Source: Plasmodium malariae (Eukaryota > Apicomplexa > Aconoidasida > Haemosporida > Plasmodiidae). From it: DNA of 64,000 nt. The position numbers and the translations under genes are program-made. The stretch is from assembly GCF_900090045.1 (NCBI RefSeq), contig NC_041779.1, positions 1,637,001 through 1,701,000 on the forward strand, in the 5' to 3' direction. Numbering within the stretch: the stretch's first letter is position 1; each line of letters opens with the position of its first letter. The notes below the pieces were generated by a model, which was not told where the DNA came from, made no database searches, and saw only the letters and a list, made by a program, of their open reading frames with translations. Shown piece by piece: positions 35,561 to 49,600 of the stretch.

Positions 35561-37187
35561 ATTTTTTTTATGAATTTTTTAAAACAGAGTACTTGATATG
35601 TAAAATATTTTAGGATTTTAATAACTTTTAGGGTTTTAACACTTACAAAATATTAAAAAGCAGAATTGAGTATTGAATTAGGGAAATAATTAAGTAAAAA
35701 TGTCGTGTAAAACAATTTGTAAAAATTAAAATTTAACTTTGATGTGGGAATAGTTCATTGACAGGTTTTATCTAAACAAAGGATATTTATATCTATATCT
35801 ATATATATACATATTTAGGGAAGAAAAAAAAAAAGAGGAAACAAGTAGCTGTAATGAGATAATGATAAAAAAAATACAAAACATTATATATATATATAAT
35901 TTAGGTGAAGAATGAAAACAAATAATTAACACTTAATACTTGTATTTCCAAAAATTAAAAGCGAAGAGAATTGTAAACGTAAACGAAACGGTTGATGAGT
36001 CTTGACAACTATAATAAGTATTATGTAACATTTTTGATGTATATTTTTATGAAGAAGGAAAATGTAAAGAAGGCACTCATTTTTTATATTATTATTTTAT
36101 TTTTATCTTATTAATTTTAATGAAACACTTTCTTTAATGCCCAGGAACTATCGTGCTCAGATAAAATTTGTAAAAATTTAATATATATATATATATATTT
36201 ATTTATTTATTTAATTATTATTTTATTAGAAGTAGAGTTTTAGTAATGAGAGGCTTCAAAAATAAATATTATTATTATACATTTTTTTGAGCAGCAGCGC
36301 GTAATTTAAGAAATTGTCCTTGTGCATGTCTATATTTTAGCATATAAGTGCTATACTACATAATTTAAAAATTTTTTATAAATTATATGTTAATAACATA
36401 TGATTATATATTTCTTTATGAAGAAATAATGAATGATTAATAAAAAAGAAGAATTAAGAATTAGTTTTAAAATTAAAATCTATAGTCCTTAGGATGCATG
36501 ATAAGGTTTTAAGCGTCCTGCAACTTATAAGGTACACAAATGAATATTTATATCGGTTTGTTTTTTTCTATATCTTATATATTAAATAGGAATAATTGGT
36601 TGAAAATATATCCGAAATATATGATTTAATAATATGAAAAAATTTTAGTAATAGTGAGAATATTAAGGTACAATGTTCTAATTGTGAAATGTTTAAACAT
36701 AAACAAATAATTTAAGAGATAAAAAAATATTATGTGAATTAAAAGTAACTATATTTACTTGAGTAATAAAAGTAATTTATTTAAAGTCATTAAACAAGAT
36801 AATAGAATTTAAAAATTATTGAATATTATTTAAATGTATAAAAGCCATGAAATAATAATAAGTATGTTTCTTTTCTATAATAGTCATAAAAACGTAGTAC
36901 ATTACAAGAAAAATACATAAAACAAAACACACTTTTTAATAACAATTATTTTGTGGTGAAAATATAAATAAACTGTTTTTGTGCAATTACAATGTTTATA
37001 TTAGGGAGAATGTAAAATAGTATCAATAAAATTTATTAATATAAAAAGTAAAAAGCCAAAATGTTCACATATTAATAATATAATAGGAAAGTGTATATTT
37101 TTAATTCTTGCATAATACAAATTTGCTTTAGGATATTCAAACTACAAGATTATATTTAAAGATTTATTTGGTTGTTTTATATGTATT
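35561..37187. other. gene-poor stretch
   Basis: AT-rich. At 36355-36275 (minus) a 26-codon open piece behind a TTATGTAG acceptor reads YSTYMLKYRHAQGQFLKLRA and ends in a TAA; it may be an exon relic. The remaining DNA shows no coding pattern and leads into the 3' flank of the next minus-strand gene. Confidence 0.4.
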
Positions 37188-38170
37188 CTAATATTGTAAA
37201 CATTTTTTGTAGGAATTGTTTACATTTAAAGCTGTTTTTTTTTTACTGTATTTTTTTTTATTAAACAAATGGTAAATTCCCATTAAAGCACCCAAGGAAG
37301 TAATTATACCAGCACTCGCTGCTGCTGCTGCTGCTACTGTTGCTGTTGCTGTTGCCATCAATGGAATTGTTGAACCGAACAAGATTACCAGGACAGGAGG
37401 TAATGTTTTATGCCTTCCCATAAATTGTACAAATTTACTACGCTTTATTTTATGTTCAAGAGGATCATAATCATTAGAATTATTAGCTTTTAAATAATTT
37501 GACATTTCTGATAGATTGTACGAATCTGTTTTTTTTAATAATTTATTCTTTTTTAATTTTTGGTTATCTTGTACTATGCTATTAACCTTCAAAATTTTAT
37601 GAAAATTTCTTCCTTTCATATTATTTCTCATTTCAAAATTATCATTATATTCTAATTCACTAAGTTTTTTTTTTAAATAATCACCAAATTCGAGTGAATT
37701 ATACATATCTCCAAAACTTTCAGAGGCATGCAGTAATTCACTAAATTGGTCCTTAAATTTGTTATCTTGGAATGATTCACTTATGCGTCTATCAAATTCA
37801 TCATTGTCTTCATTTACTAATTTTGATATTTGTTCTTTTAAAGAAGAATACCTTTGTTGGTGTTCTAAATCTTCTTTTCCCATTAATAATCTTCGAGCTC
37901 TTAATGAGTGTAAGTTCTTTCGGTTAGTTTCTTTATCCCATAATTTATGAAAATTATTTGGCTAAAAATTACAGTAAATATTGAAATATTATTTATTTAA
38001 ATGTTAATGAAATTTTCCTTTTAAAATGAATACGCAAAATAACAAAAAATAATAGAAATTTATTAGAATAGTTATATCACCTCTTCATGCGAATTCTTCC
38101 ACGCCAATACTAAAACTGTGAACGCATAAATTTTATAGAAAAATAATGATTTATTTTTCTGTTTACACAT
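37188..38170 (-). CDS. Plasmodium exported protein, unknown function (member B)
   Basis: Exon 1 is 38170-38081 (30 residues, MCKQKNKSLFFYKIYAFTVL then VLAWKNSHEE), a recessed signal, ending before donor GTGATA. Exon 2 is 37961-37188 (257 residues) after a TTTTTAG acceptor, phase 0; total 287. It starts PNNFHKLWDKETNRKN, has an RRLL motif near residue 25 of exon 2 (relaxed PEXEL-like), and then the shared block RYSSLKEQISKLVNEDNDEF...FKDQFSELL. A basic region precedes a C-terminal hydrophobic stretch of about 45 residues that contains ATATATVAAAAAASAG, encoded by a GCA/ACA trinucleotide run. It ends in a Lys-rich tail. It belongs to the same family as members A and C. The product is probably exported to the host cell and membrane-anchored (inference). 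Confidence 0.78.
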
Positions 38171-39288
38171 TTTTTACTTTCTTTAACTTGTTGGATTTAT
38201 TATAATGATAAAATTTTCAGGTATATAATATCTATATATATTTCTTTTTTATGATATTTATAAATTGTTGCGTTATAATTTGTGTAGTAGCAGTTTTTTT
38301 TTTTTTCAAAGTACCAAACTTTCCCCCTTTACTATTTTAATATGGCTATAATGTATATATATATATATATATAATATATCAAATAAAAAAAAAAAATAAT
38401 ACAGTATATATTTGTGCTTTAATAAATGCTATAAGTAAAAATATTATTAATTAAAATAATTTTAATAATGTTTTAAAAAATATTAAATATATATATCTTA
38501 CTAATTACACGAATTATATAATTGATCTTTATAAATATTTATACTTATTTATATATTTGATACATACTTTAATAGAGTGCTTCGTTAATATGAATATAAA
38601 AAAAGGAGAAAATGTATATTTAATTATATTGGATAATATATATAATGCATAATTTGAATAAATATATTTTCTTTTTTTTTTTGTTAGCATTAAAAAAATA
38701 TATAATATTTAAAAATTATCAATATATTCATGATATATAAATTTTTTGAAGTTAATTTTTTATAAGATTAATACATACAATAACAAAAAATATATATATT
38801 AAAATAAAGATCTTCAAAAATTATTTAATATATATGAGGTATATAAAATATTAACATAATTATATATTTTAATCGAAAAAATCTTAATAAAATGTTAAAG
38901 AACAAATAAGTAATAACTTATGTTAGTCTATGTTTATTGTTATATTTTATATATAAAAAATAGTAATTTCAATTTATTAAATAATAATTGAACATTTCTT
39001 TTTTATGTGGTTATGGTATTAAGTATAATTACATATTAGTTAAAAATTTTTAATTAAATAATGCATGACATAATATTAAAACAGAAATATATGATTACGT
39101 ATAAATGCTTTTTTAAAAAAATTCGTGTTATTTAAATAGAAAATATAACTATAAAAATAAGTTAAAAAAAAAGAAAATCTAGAATATGTTGAATATATTA
39201 TAATGAAATATATTAATATATTTTATTGGGTACATTAATGTAATTTTTGTACTGTATTTTTCAAAAATTTACGCGGAATTATTGAAGA
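38171..39288. other. gene-free, upstream of member B
   Basis: Very AT-rich with TA tracts (38356-38378); no coding sequence seen. Confidence 0.5.
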
Positions 39289-41446
39289 ATGTACTACATA
39301 ACAGGGAAGGAAAATTGTCTATCTGAAATTCATATCCCAATCCAAGTAAATATGGCATGTTAAAGAATGAAAATAAATGATATATTACTATTAAATATAA
39401 ATAATTATTATTAGTTAAAATTATATATACACAGTTTTTCCAATACAGAAATATTATCGAACATTTTTTTTTATTGTTCTTTAAAATGTTAATATTTTCC
39501 TATATATCTCGAATATAATATAAATATAATTTAGATTTATAACTTATTAATGATTTATAAAAACTGGTTACAAATAATTTAAAATATGGTATTTTATATT
39601 CTTCATATTTATAATAATAATATATTACTACGTTTGTTTATGTTCTTTCATTTATTTATACATATATTCGTAGAATAATTTCTGTTCACATAAGATGATT
39701 AAGTGTATTTTAAATGGTATATAGTAAATTATTCTCCTCATGTTAATATATTCTTCATATTTATTAATTATTTTATAAATTCTGCAACAGTGTTAATGTA
39801 TTAATATTATGTAAAAATATTTCAGGTCAAAATGTAACGAAGTACTTTCAGAGTTTAGTAAAAACACATGCATATATAAATCTATTGGTTTATAACTTCA
39901 TAATATTTCTACTTAATATTTTATTATTTTCGAGAGGTACCTTATAAATAGATAGTATATAAATTCATTCTTAATATATATTTTTTACGAAAAACGATAA
40001 AATTTGTTAACATTGATGAACATTTTTATGAAGTTTTTGTAACGTGAACTTTATTAATTATCTAAGATATATATATAAGAGAAATTCTGAGTAATGTTTA
40101 TTAATGAATCACAACGAATGTTCATAATGTCATTTGGTATACCCTAACGTGCCTATTTAGAGTACTGAATTTGGCTCCCATAATATAAATTGTTAAGGGG
40201 GATAAAATATATCTTCATCATGTTCACTTATCCACGAAATCAGTGTTTTATAAAATATAAATTGGCATCTTTATTTGTGTAAAAAATTCCATTTACTTTA
40301 TCTTTTTCTTCATAGTGCATTTTAAATATAAAAATGAATATAAGTTTAATTCATATCAGAACTGATCTGCATGTTATAGAGCCTTATAGACAATTATACT
40401 TTTAAATGTTATATGTAAAAAAAAATATATAATAATATTTCTATAATTATTATTATTACACTTGGGGTACTGAGATGGATACAAACGAAGAGATTTTATT
40501 TTTAAATATTTTTATATGACATATTAATAGGATATGTTAAAGTCATCAAGTGAAGGAATATGTGATTCCTATATTTTTCAGAATATCAATCCATATAAGT
40601 GTGTTTGAATGTTTATATTAATTTATATGAATTTCCATATAGCCATAGAACTAAATATTTTTATGCTAAGTGAAAATTATATATATTTAAATAATATATA
40701 ATACCATTAATAAAATTACTAATAATTGTGACTTCAACGCATTTGTAAAATGTGCATAGAAAAAGACGAAGAAAAAGCTAAATAAATAAATAAATACAAT
40801 AAATATAAACAATTAACATCTTGAATAATTATATTGGTAATTTATTATAATTATTTTTAATATGATATTATATAAATATGCTCTAAAATTATATTGTATA
40901 AAATGAGGAAAATTATATGTATTTTCTTCTTAATCTTCTACTTAAATGTTTATTTATAAGGTGTAATTAGCATAGTTTTTCTTTTTATACGTACATTTAT
41001 ATAGCTCGAAAAAAATAAAATAAACGAAGGGATATATGTAATTAAGATGTTCAATCATTTAAAAAATTATTTAGTTCAAAAATAAAAATGAGTAATGGAA
41101 TGAAGAACATCGGTAATAATAATTTTTAATTGTTCAAATTTTTTTAGAAATATTCTTCTATTTTATAACAGCAAAATATGGAGTACGATAATATATATAT
41201 AGATAAATATTCTATTTTTTTATTATCGAGTATTATGAAAAATTAAAATATTGTACAAATATAAATTTATAAATATTAAATTATACACCTTAAAGTTATT
41301 TCATTTTTTATAATTGTCTTTTAGAAATAATTTACCAAGAATTATCATGTTTTCCCCATGCTAAAAAATATTTTACTCATTTGTTTTGTGTGTCATATAT
41401 AGACATAGGCCGCAATATATCTTATGTACTGTATAGAAGTGTACAG
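39289..41446 (+). pseudogene. series of unassigned exon-like fragments, probably a decayed multi-exon gene
   Basis: Five plus-strand pieces stand out for GC and open frames. (1) 39289-39363: MYYITGKENCLSEIHIPIQV... (2) 40097-40147: FINESQRMFIMSFGIP then stop. (3) 40316-40405, behind a TTTTTCTTCATAG acceptor: CILNIKMNISLIHIRTDLHV... (4) 41172-41246, behind ATAACAG: QNMEYDNIYIDKYSIFLLSS... (5) 41325-41446, behind GTCTTTTAG and before a GTAAGA donor: 40 open codons including ELSCFPHAKKYFTHLFCVSY. The last has the best exon signals. Most pieces end in stops, so no full reading frame can be assembled. None matches a subtelomeric family I know, and the content (Cys, aromatic, hydrophobic) suggests a membrane or secreted protein. 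Confidence 0.35.
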
Positions 41447-44400
41447 GTAAGATATATATATATATATATTTTAAAAATCTAATGTATATAAAATAAGGAA
41501 TACAGTATACCATTATTAATTGTTCTATATCCATTTATATCACAATTATTTATCGTATGTATATTATTCCCATATTTGTTATTAATGAATGAATAAATAT
41601 ATTATATTTTTTAAATTACATATATTCAGCAAATAAAATTTTTTATAATCTTTATATTTCATTACATATAACAGTAAATTCTATTCAACATGCAAAGTAA
41701 CTTTATATATTAATAACAAAGCAGAATAAATTATCAAATAATGAAATAATGTTGTTTTTTCAATGACACACGAAACATGTTATTATTATTGAAGAATTAA
41801 AAATTAATTCTTCTTGAGGACGAACGTAATATTATATTGTTATAAAATTATAAATTTTCAATATTTAGTGAAATAAAAGAAGTTTAAACAAATTAATTAT
41901 TCAAAAAAAAAATGAAAGAAAAATTAATAAATAATATATATATATATATAATTAAAACAATTAGTATGTAGTGCCCTAATTTTAGATTTAATATTACTGT
42001 GGGATCGTAGCTCCCCTAAAAAAATTATGTATTAATCCAAGATATATATACAAATAAAGTGTATGTATAAAAAATATAATTTATAAATGCTACATATAGT
42101 GTGATTTCACTGAAGGAAATTAGTTATTAAGGAATAAAGAAAAATATATTGTTTAAAATTTCATGAATCAATATTTTAATATTACATATACAAAAAATAA
42201 TATATTATATATATATATATATGTATATGTGTTTACATGTTTTTTAATTTTTTTTTGCAACATAACATTCTGCTTAATTATATAATTGATTTTTTTTCCT
42301 GTTCATAAGATTTGAAGTAAAATACGCCTATCATTATGTTTTATTTTTTATTCCTTAAGGTGAAGTTCAGATTTAAATTATATCAATTTAAGGAAAATAA
42401 CGAATTATATTATATATATATTGTTAAATAAAGGTATATGAAAATCTATATCATGTATTCAAATATGCCTTTTTTAAAACCTTCATTTAACCTGCATATA
42501 AATACAATAATAAGAAATTTTCCGAAAAAACATATATTAATAAATTATCGAGGACGCTATATTTTTCTTTTTACATTTTTAATGTTTAAATTAGTGTAAT
42601 AAAAATACAGTGGAATCTCTACTCTTATAAGAAATAAAGTTGTATGCTTTTTTTAAAATGTGTTATCTTAACAGTTACATTTAACATAATTGTGTAATTT
42701 AATTAATAACAATAATATTTATATTTCTAAAAATGTGAATGAAATATACCTATGAAAGAAATTAACTGTTTATGTTCATATTTAAACTGCTTGACCTAGT
42801 ATATTAATTTGATATAAAGATAGAAATAAATATTAAGTTATTAGTAATGTAAATAATATCTAAATTAATACTTAGTTATTATTTTAAAAAAAAACTACAT
42901 TTAAAATATTATTATAGTATTGTATAATAATAACAAAGTCATATAAGAATAATAAGCAGTATTTATATCGGGATGATGTAGGGAAAAATTTAGGTTAAAT
43001 ATGCAAATTGCAGTGGATTGAAAAAAATAATCGCTAAATTTTATATCTCATTATAAGAATTAAATTAATAAGAAAAGAAACTTATATTCTTAACATTAAA
43101 ATAAAAACTATAAAAAGAAATAGATATTTGAATTAAATCAATATATTAATAATTATTTAAACCTAAAGCGTAAGAAAATTGAAGGTGTAACATATAAACA
43201 TGCAAAGTTAGTTTAAATAAATCTTGTTAAACTTAAAGTTCTACTTAATAAAAAATATTTGTTTATATGTAATAATAAAATAGAAGAACTAATAATTATT
43301 GATTATTCTACTAGTTAATATGAGGCTTCCATAGTAATGAAGAGCATAAAATAAAAATTGTCAAGACATACTTAGCATAAACGTTTTTAAAATAACTACT
43401 AACATTGAAAAAAAATGAGTTTATTATTAGCTCAATTCAATGTAAATAATAAAACAATTTTGCCATAAATTGATAACATTATGGAACAAAAAGATGAAAT
43501 ATTAATTTATTTTTTAAGAGTAATTTTAAATGGTATATATAAAACTCTTTAAACTTGTGTGAAAAAAGAAACATACTTATAAAAAATATATTACTTTTCT
43601 AAAACTTGAAAAGAAGAGAATATAAAAATTCAATATTTTATTACATAACTGTTCCGTAATAGAAGGGGGAGGAAATGAAACTCGGAAACTTCATGTAAGG
43701 GGTACAAATAAAATTAGTATATAATAAATTATTAGGTAGAAATATAAGTTTTTATACCATTACAAAAGTTTAAAAATTAAATACTTTTGAAAATTTTTTG
43801 TGTTATGTTGAGATAACGTCAACATTACATTAATACTATTTACAACACATTAACGTAAATTAGAGATTATTATTTCTTTTACAAAATGTATGAAAACAAA
43901 TGATTTTAGTAGAAAAAAAAAAAAAGAACGTTGATAAAGAAATTAATTATTGGAAGAATTTTATTATTATTTTCTTAGAAATAAAGAGATAGAAGTAAAA
44001 ATTGAAGTTGCAAATTTTGAATGAATTATACATATAAATAATTATGAAATTAAAAAAATCACATGATTATTATTATAAAAACTTTTTTTTCTTTGTTTAT
44101 TATATTTAGCAAAACACAATTTATTTTAACATAATATCACTGTAGTTAGGATATACACTTAAAAACACTTGAAAAAAAAAGAAAAAAAATAGATTTTTAG
44201 ATTCATTTATTTATCCCCCGTAAGAAAAAAAATTTCAATAAAACGTTATATATGGATCAAATAATATAAATCTATTTTTAACATCTAAATTTATGCACTT
44301 ATTAAGTATTTTTCAAAGGAATAATTTTTTTTGTTTTTATGTTATAATATTGGAAGTATGCAGACTTTTCTATAATTGACAATATTTAATAAAAAGGAAG

Positions 44401-45490
44401 ATAAAATATTAAGCGCTTATATTTACATACGTATATGTCTATTTGTACATATGCATATATTATTATGAAATGAAAATTTTCTCAAATGAAAATTATGTAC
44501 AATTATTTAGAAAATATCTAAAGAAAAAGAAAAAAGAAAAAATTATATAGTGTTAATATACCATAGAAATATATAAGAAACATACTGTGTAATAGTAATT
44601 AATTAACATAAATAAAAAAGAATTCCTTCAAAAGAACTAAGTGTATAACTAAGTTAATATCGCAGTATTTTCCCTCTTTGATAAAATATGTTATATTTAA
44701 GGAAGAATCTAATGTTTACGTTGCTCTTTTTTCTTTAAATACCCACATCTTCATAAACGAACGGTGTATTAAGGAAAGGCATTAAATATAAATCTTTAAG
44801 AATATATTTAATTATATTTAAATATATAAGATTTTAATAAAAACGTTCATAATAATTAAAAAAAAATTAAATAAAACTAATAAATATCATTTTAGCTTTA
44901 CCAATCTTAGATAATAATCATTAAATCACTTTTAACAAAAATAACGATATGTATGAATATAATTTTATTATGTTCTCAAAGTTTTAGAACATAAACATCA
45001 ATTAAAGTTTTATGAGTGAACAACAATTACTTTATAAAACTAATTACGCAGCATACTTATTTATGAAGTATTAAATCAATATACACACTCGTAGTTATAT
45101 CTTTTATATGTATTGGAATACACATATATGTTAAAAAAACAATAAAAATTATCATTCAAAAAATTCAATTTTTTTATTACATAAATAAATAAAAAATTAT
45201 ATCCTAATTATATTCTAACGAACAATTAAAACATATGTCGAACATTAAAATTAGAAAAAATATAAAATATAACGTTAAGGGAATTCCTTAGAATAGCAAA
45301 TTATCAAAAAAAAAAAAAAATTTATTATTAAATATATGTATGTATATATACATATATATACATGTATATATATATTTTTATTTATGAATTATACAAAATT
45401 TGAAATACAATTAAAACGAAATAAAAACATTAATCATTATTACAAGTAATAATTTTTTTTTATATTTTCGTAGTTTTGAACTTTTTGTTT
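41447..45490. other. gene-free AT-rich stretch
   Basis: A hydrophobic patch after an ATACAG acceptor at about 41512-41605 and a Gly-containing patch at about 43640-43690 (VIEGGGNETRKLH before GTAAGG) may continue the decayed gene to the left. Otherwise it has no coding signal. It ends with TA-rich DNA and the 3' flank of member C. Confidence 0.35.
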
Positions 45491-46683
45491 TTATGCCCTT
45501 TTCTTTGATGTTATTCCTCCGTTCACCGACTTGAAAAATTTGTGTACCCCCTTCATCTTACAGAATTTGTAAGCATAGTAAATCATCATAGCAAAAAATA
45601 TAAAGGAAGATAAACCTAAACCTAATCCGGGAAAACTTGCATCTTTCAATTTATGTGAATTAGTAATACACATGAAGAACATTATAACCAGCATGTTTAA
45701 AGTTGGTGGAATATATATCTTAGCTTTGTCCAAAAAGACTAAAAATTTTTCATATCCACTTTTAAATCTACAGTCTGCATAATTAGCATCAGATGTATTC
45801 TTTTTCATTGCGCGTAACATTTCAACTTCAAATTTTTTGTCTAAATCATATAAATATTGCATAAACCCTTTTTTAGGTTTTTCTTGCTTAAGAGCTTTAC
45901 GAACCATGTTTTGTAACGATTCTGATCTATTCACATTATCATCATTATTACTTCTTGATGTATTTGATAATTTTATTTTTTTATTTTTTGCAGAAGTTGA
46001 TGATTTATTTTTTTTATTTTTTGGTGCATTAGTTATTTTTAAACTATTAATACTATCCAATGATTCATAAAATTCGTTAAGGTTTAAATTTTTTAATACA
46101 CTACCCTTTTTTTTTAAATTTTCATTATTCATAATATCATTAAACTGTTTTTGAAAGTCCCTATTTTCAATTAATGTATTATATATCCTTTTAAATGAGC
46201 TATTCATTTGTAAATCATTTATTTTTTTTTCCAAAACATAATCATCATCATTATCTGATGAATCAATTACGTCTTTTCTTAGGTATAAAGTACTATAGGG
46301 ATAAACAGCCTGTACACCTGTATCTCCTTTTAACAATCTACTAGATCTTAAACCTAGTGCGTTATTCAGATGGGTATTATTTCCATATAATTCTTCATAG
46401 TTACTCTGAAATATAAATGATTAAGTTAAATATGCAGAATTTATAAAAACAAATATATATATATATATATATATATGTAATATAATATTTTTATTTCAAT
46501 TCTGTAATAAAATTTTCATTTCTTAAAAAAAATGAAAAATAAAAAAAAAGAGCATATATATATAGAAATTTCTAAAAGTTTCAATTTTTTACACAATACC
46601 TCATGTTGAGATGCCCATATTAAGAGGATGTAAGTAAGAACTTTACCCCAAATTAAGAACATATTCGTATTGTTTTTTTTCAT
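45491..46683 (-). CDS. Plasmodium exported protein, unknown function (member C)
   Basis: Exon 1 is 46683-46600 (28 residues): MKKNNTNMFLIWGKVLTYIL then LIWASQHE, a recessed signal, ending at donor GTATTG. Exon 2 is 46405-45491 (304 residues) after a TATTTCAG acceptor, phase 0; total 332. Exon 2 begins SNYEELYGNNTHLNN and has SSRLLKGD near residue 22 (relaxed PEXEL-like). The shared family block appears as KINDLQMNSSFKRIYNTLIE then FQKQFNDIM. A Ser/Lys/Asn low-complexity middle follows. It ends with two membrane segments (IPPTLNMLVIMFFMCI and GLGLSSFIFFAMMIYYAYKF) and a basic tail (ITSKKRA). It is longer than A and B and has one more membrane segment. Probably exported and inserted in a membrane (inference). 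Confidence 0.8.
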
Positions 46684-49600
46684 TTTGTAAAAAATTACTA
46701 GTTTCAAGGTAAATTTTTTTTATTGTGAAATAAAAAGATTTTTATATATATTATTGTTACTCTATAGTATTTTCAAAACTCAATAATCTTTAAATATTTT
46801 TTTCTCTGTAATTCTTTTTTATTAAAATGGTTTTAATGTTATTTTTTTTTTAAGTAGAATGTAATAGTATTAATTAAAAGGAGTTTTCGTAAAAAATGAC
46901 TTAAATTATTATGAACTTCAGACTTTATAGAACAATTTTTAAAGTTTAATGTTTATAAATTATTTTTTTCACCGAATATAAAGAAATATATATATTTTTT
47001 CTTGTATATCTAATATTATTAATATATTGTTAATAAAAAGTTTTTTTTATAGTTCATATAAAAAAATGTACATAAAATATTGTTGCTTTTTATTTTATTT
47101 GTAAAAATTAAGAAATGGGAAATAGTATTTATATATTTTTTTTCAAGATTTATTTTGCTAAAAATTAAAATAATATATATTTTAGAAAAATATCTAGTAT
47201 TTTTGTAGTATTTTATAACACATCTTCTTATTGTTTTTTTATTGTAAAAATTATAGTAAGTGAAAAAAACATGCTAGTACAATTTTACAATTATATTATT
47301 TTAATATGAATATAGTATATTACCATATAAATTTTATATTTTTAAGGTAAGAAAAGATAGTGAAAATTTATGATAAGGATGGTAAATCAATTAGTTAATA
47401 GAGGTGAAAATTTTTATATGCTATAGAATTAAAAATATTACATTTTTGTTAATTGTATTTTTTAAAAATATTTACTAACAAAATAATATAATTTGATGTA
47501 ATCCTATAAAGTGCTATGTTATATATAATTTAATATGTATAAAAGAAATCCTTAAAATTAATAAGAAAGAGTCCGTAAACATATTTTATTACAGCTAAAA
47601 GTTTTATAGTATCCAGTTTTACTTTTATAAAAAATGTAATAATAATACACATAGAAAAAGATAGACACAAAAATAGGAGTAAATATATAATAATAGAATA
47701 ATAAAATACATTTATAAAGGAAACGTTACGAAAAACTAATATTATTTTAGAAATGTTTCATTAGGACTTAAAATACCCTATAATGTGCATATATATGTAC
47801 TATTACACTTTATATAAGAAATAATACATGGGTATATAATATATTATATATATATAACTTTTTTTATATTTGCTATTGTAAGTAGAGCCTTGAAATGAAC
47901 ATGTACACAACATTTTCATATTAAAATAACTTCATTTCTTTTAATGAAGTATTTTGACATTAGAAAAACGAAGGAGCATTTCACCCACGAAGTGTGGTCA
48001 TTCGTACTTTAGATTTAGCTTTTGTATATTTTTTTAATATTATGTATTGAAATAATCTTTATAGTGCATAAACAAGAAATATCTTCAATAAAAAATATAC
48101 GTTGTAACGATCTTATTGTTGAATGTGCCTATATATTACTTATAAAATGTAGGCAACAAATAAAAATGTATAAATTAGAAAAGTTAAAAGAGAATGAACA
48201 TATGATTTTAACAACAAGAGTATTTATATATAATGTATACTTTATTTTTCTAGTGTAAATATTTACTTACATTTTTTCTAAAATTAAATAAAAAATTAAT
48301 AGGTATATCATATACATATTCTATATATCTACAATAAAAAAAGAAATTATTAATTTCGAAAGAATTGCTTCTTAGTATTTTTCTCTATAATTATGTGTAT
48401 TAACAAAAAAAAAAAAAGAAAAAAAAACTGTCCATAGCTTTTGAGAAACTTTACTGAAAAAAAATAAAAATAGGAAATAAAATAAGAAATATGACAAAAA
48501 CGTTTCAGTAGAACTATGGATTTCTTCTTAATTCTCATACTGATAAATTATTTTCTTGTATTGTATTATATTATGTAACATTAGTATGTTCTAATTTTAA
48601 ACGAACAAAAACGTAGCGCTTCATTTTTATCTATGTTTTCGAAAAATTAATATATTGTATCTATGTTTATATTACACAAATATTCCACTATATGCATTTT
48701 TTAGATGTTTGAATTTTTGTAATTTTCTCTTTGAGATTTATTTTACATAATAATTTTCTAAACATCTTAAAAAATTTACATCTTTGATTACTTCTTTCAT
48801 GAATTTGTACAAGAAACAGGAGATCATAGTAACGATATAGAAATTAAATAAGATACATATCTATATATATTTTGTGTGTGTTATTATAATTTTCCTTTTT
48901 ATTTAATGGTAGATTGTACGTCACACATATATACAATTAAAAGAGACAAAATCAGAGTAAAATATTTTTACAAAAAACTCCATTTTGTTAGTATTGTATA
49001 AAATTATAATATTCATTTTATAGTGTATACGATATTCTGTTAAAAAGTGGAATTATTAAACGTTTATATGCCGCAATACATAGCAGGAGTTCGTAAAATA
49101 TTTGTATTTATATAACCTAAGATATTTAGGTTAAAGCGAACTTATCACATCACCAGATAATAAGAATATCATATTTTGATACATGCCCCTTAATGCATTG
49201 TATGACTAATAAGTATTTAAATGTAATTTATTTCTGTTATTATTATCATTATTATTGTTATGTGTTTAACTTAATTAGTGACGAATTTTGATCATATATA
49301 TTTATATATATAAGTAATATTCACAATTTTATGCTCTTTAATATTAAAAATACAATTTATTAATAAATAATGACACATCAAATACAGGAATAAGATACAC
49401 GTTAATAAGAATATTGTAGGTTTATATTTTTACCATTTATGGTATATTAAAAAAATAAATACATTTTAGCATATTTTAGAAGCTATGGTAAATAAGTGAT
49501 CCACTTGAGATTGTTGAAATTTTTTTAGATTATCTAATTATATGTTTAATAATTTATCTTCATAAATATGGTAGTTTTGTGGGAATACAGCAAAATGTGA

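Noticed and set aside
45837..46070. 77-codon plus-strand frame
   Set aside because: Antisense shadow of exon 2 of exported protein C.
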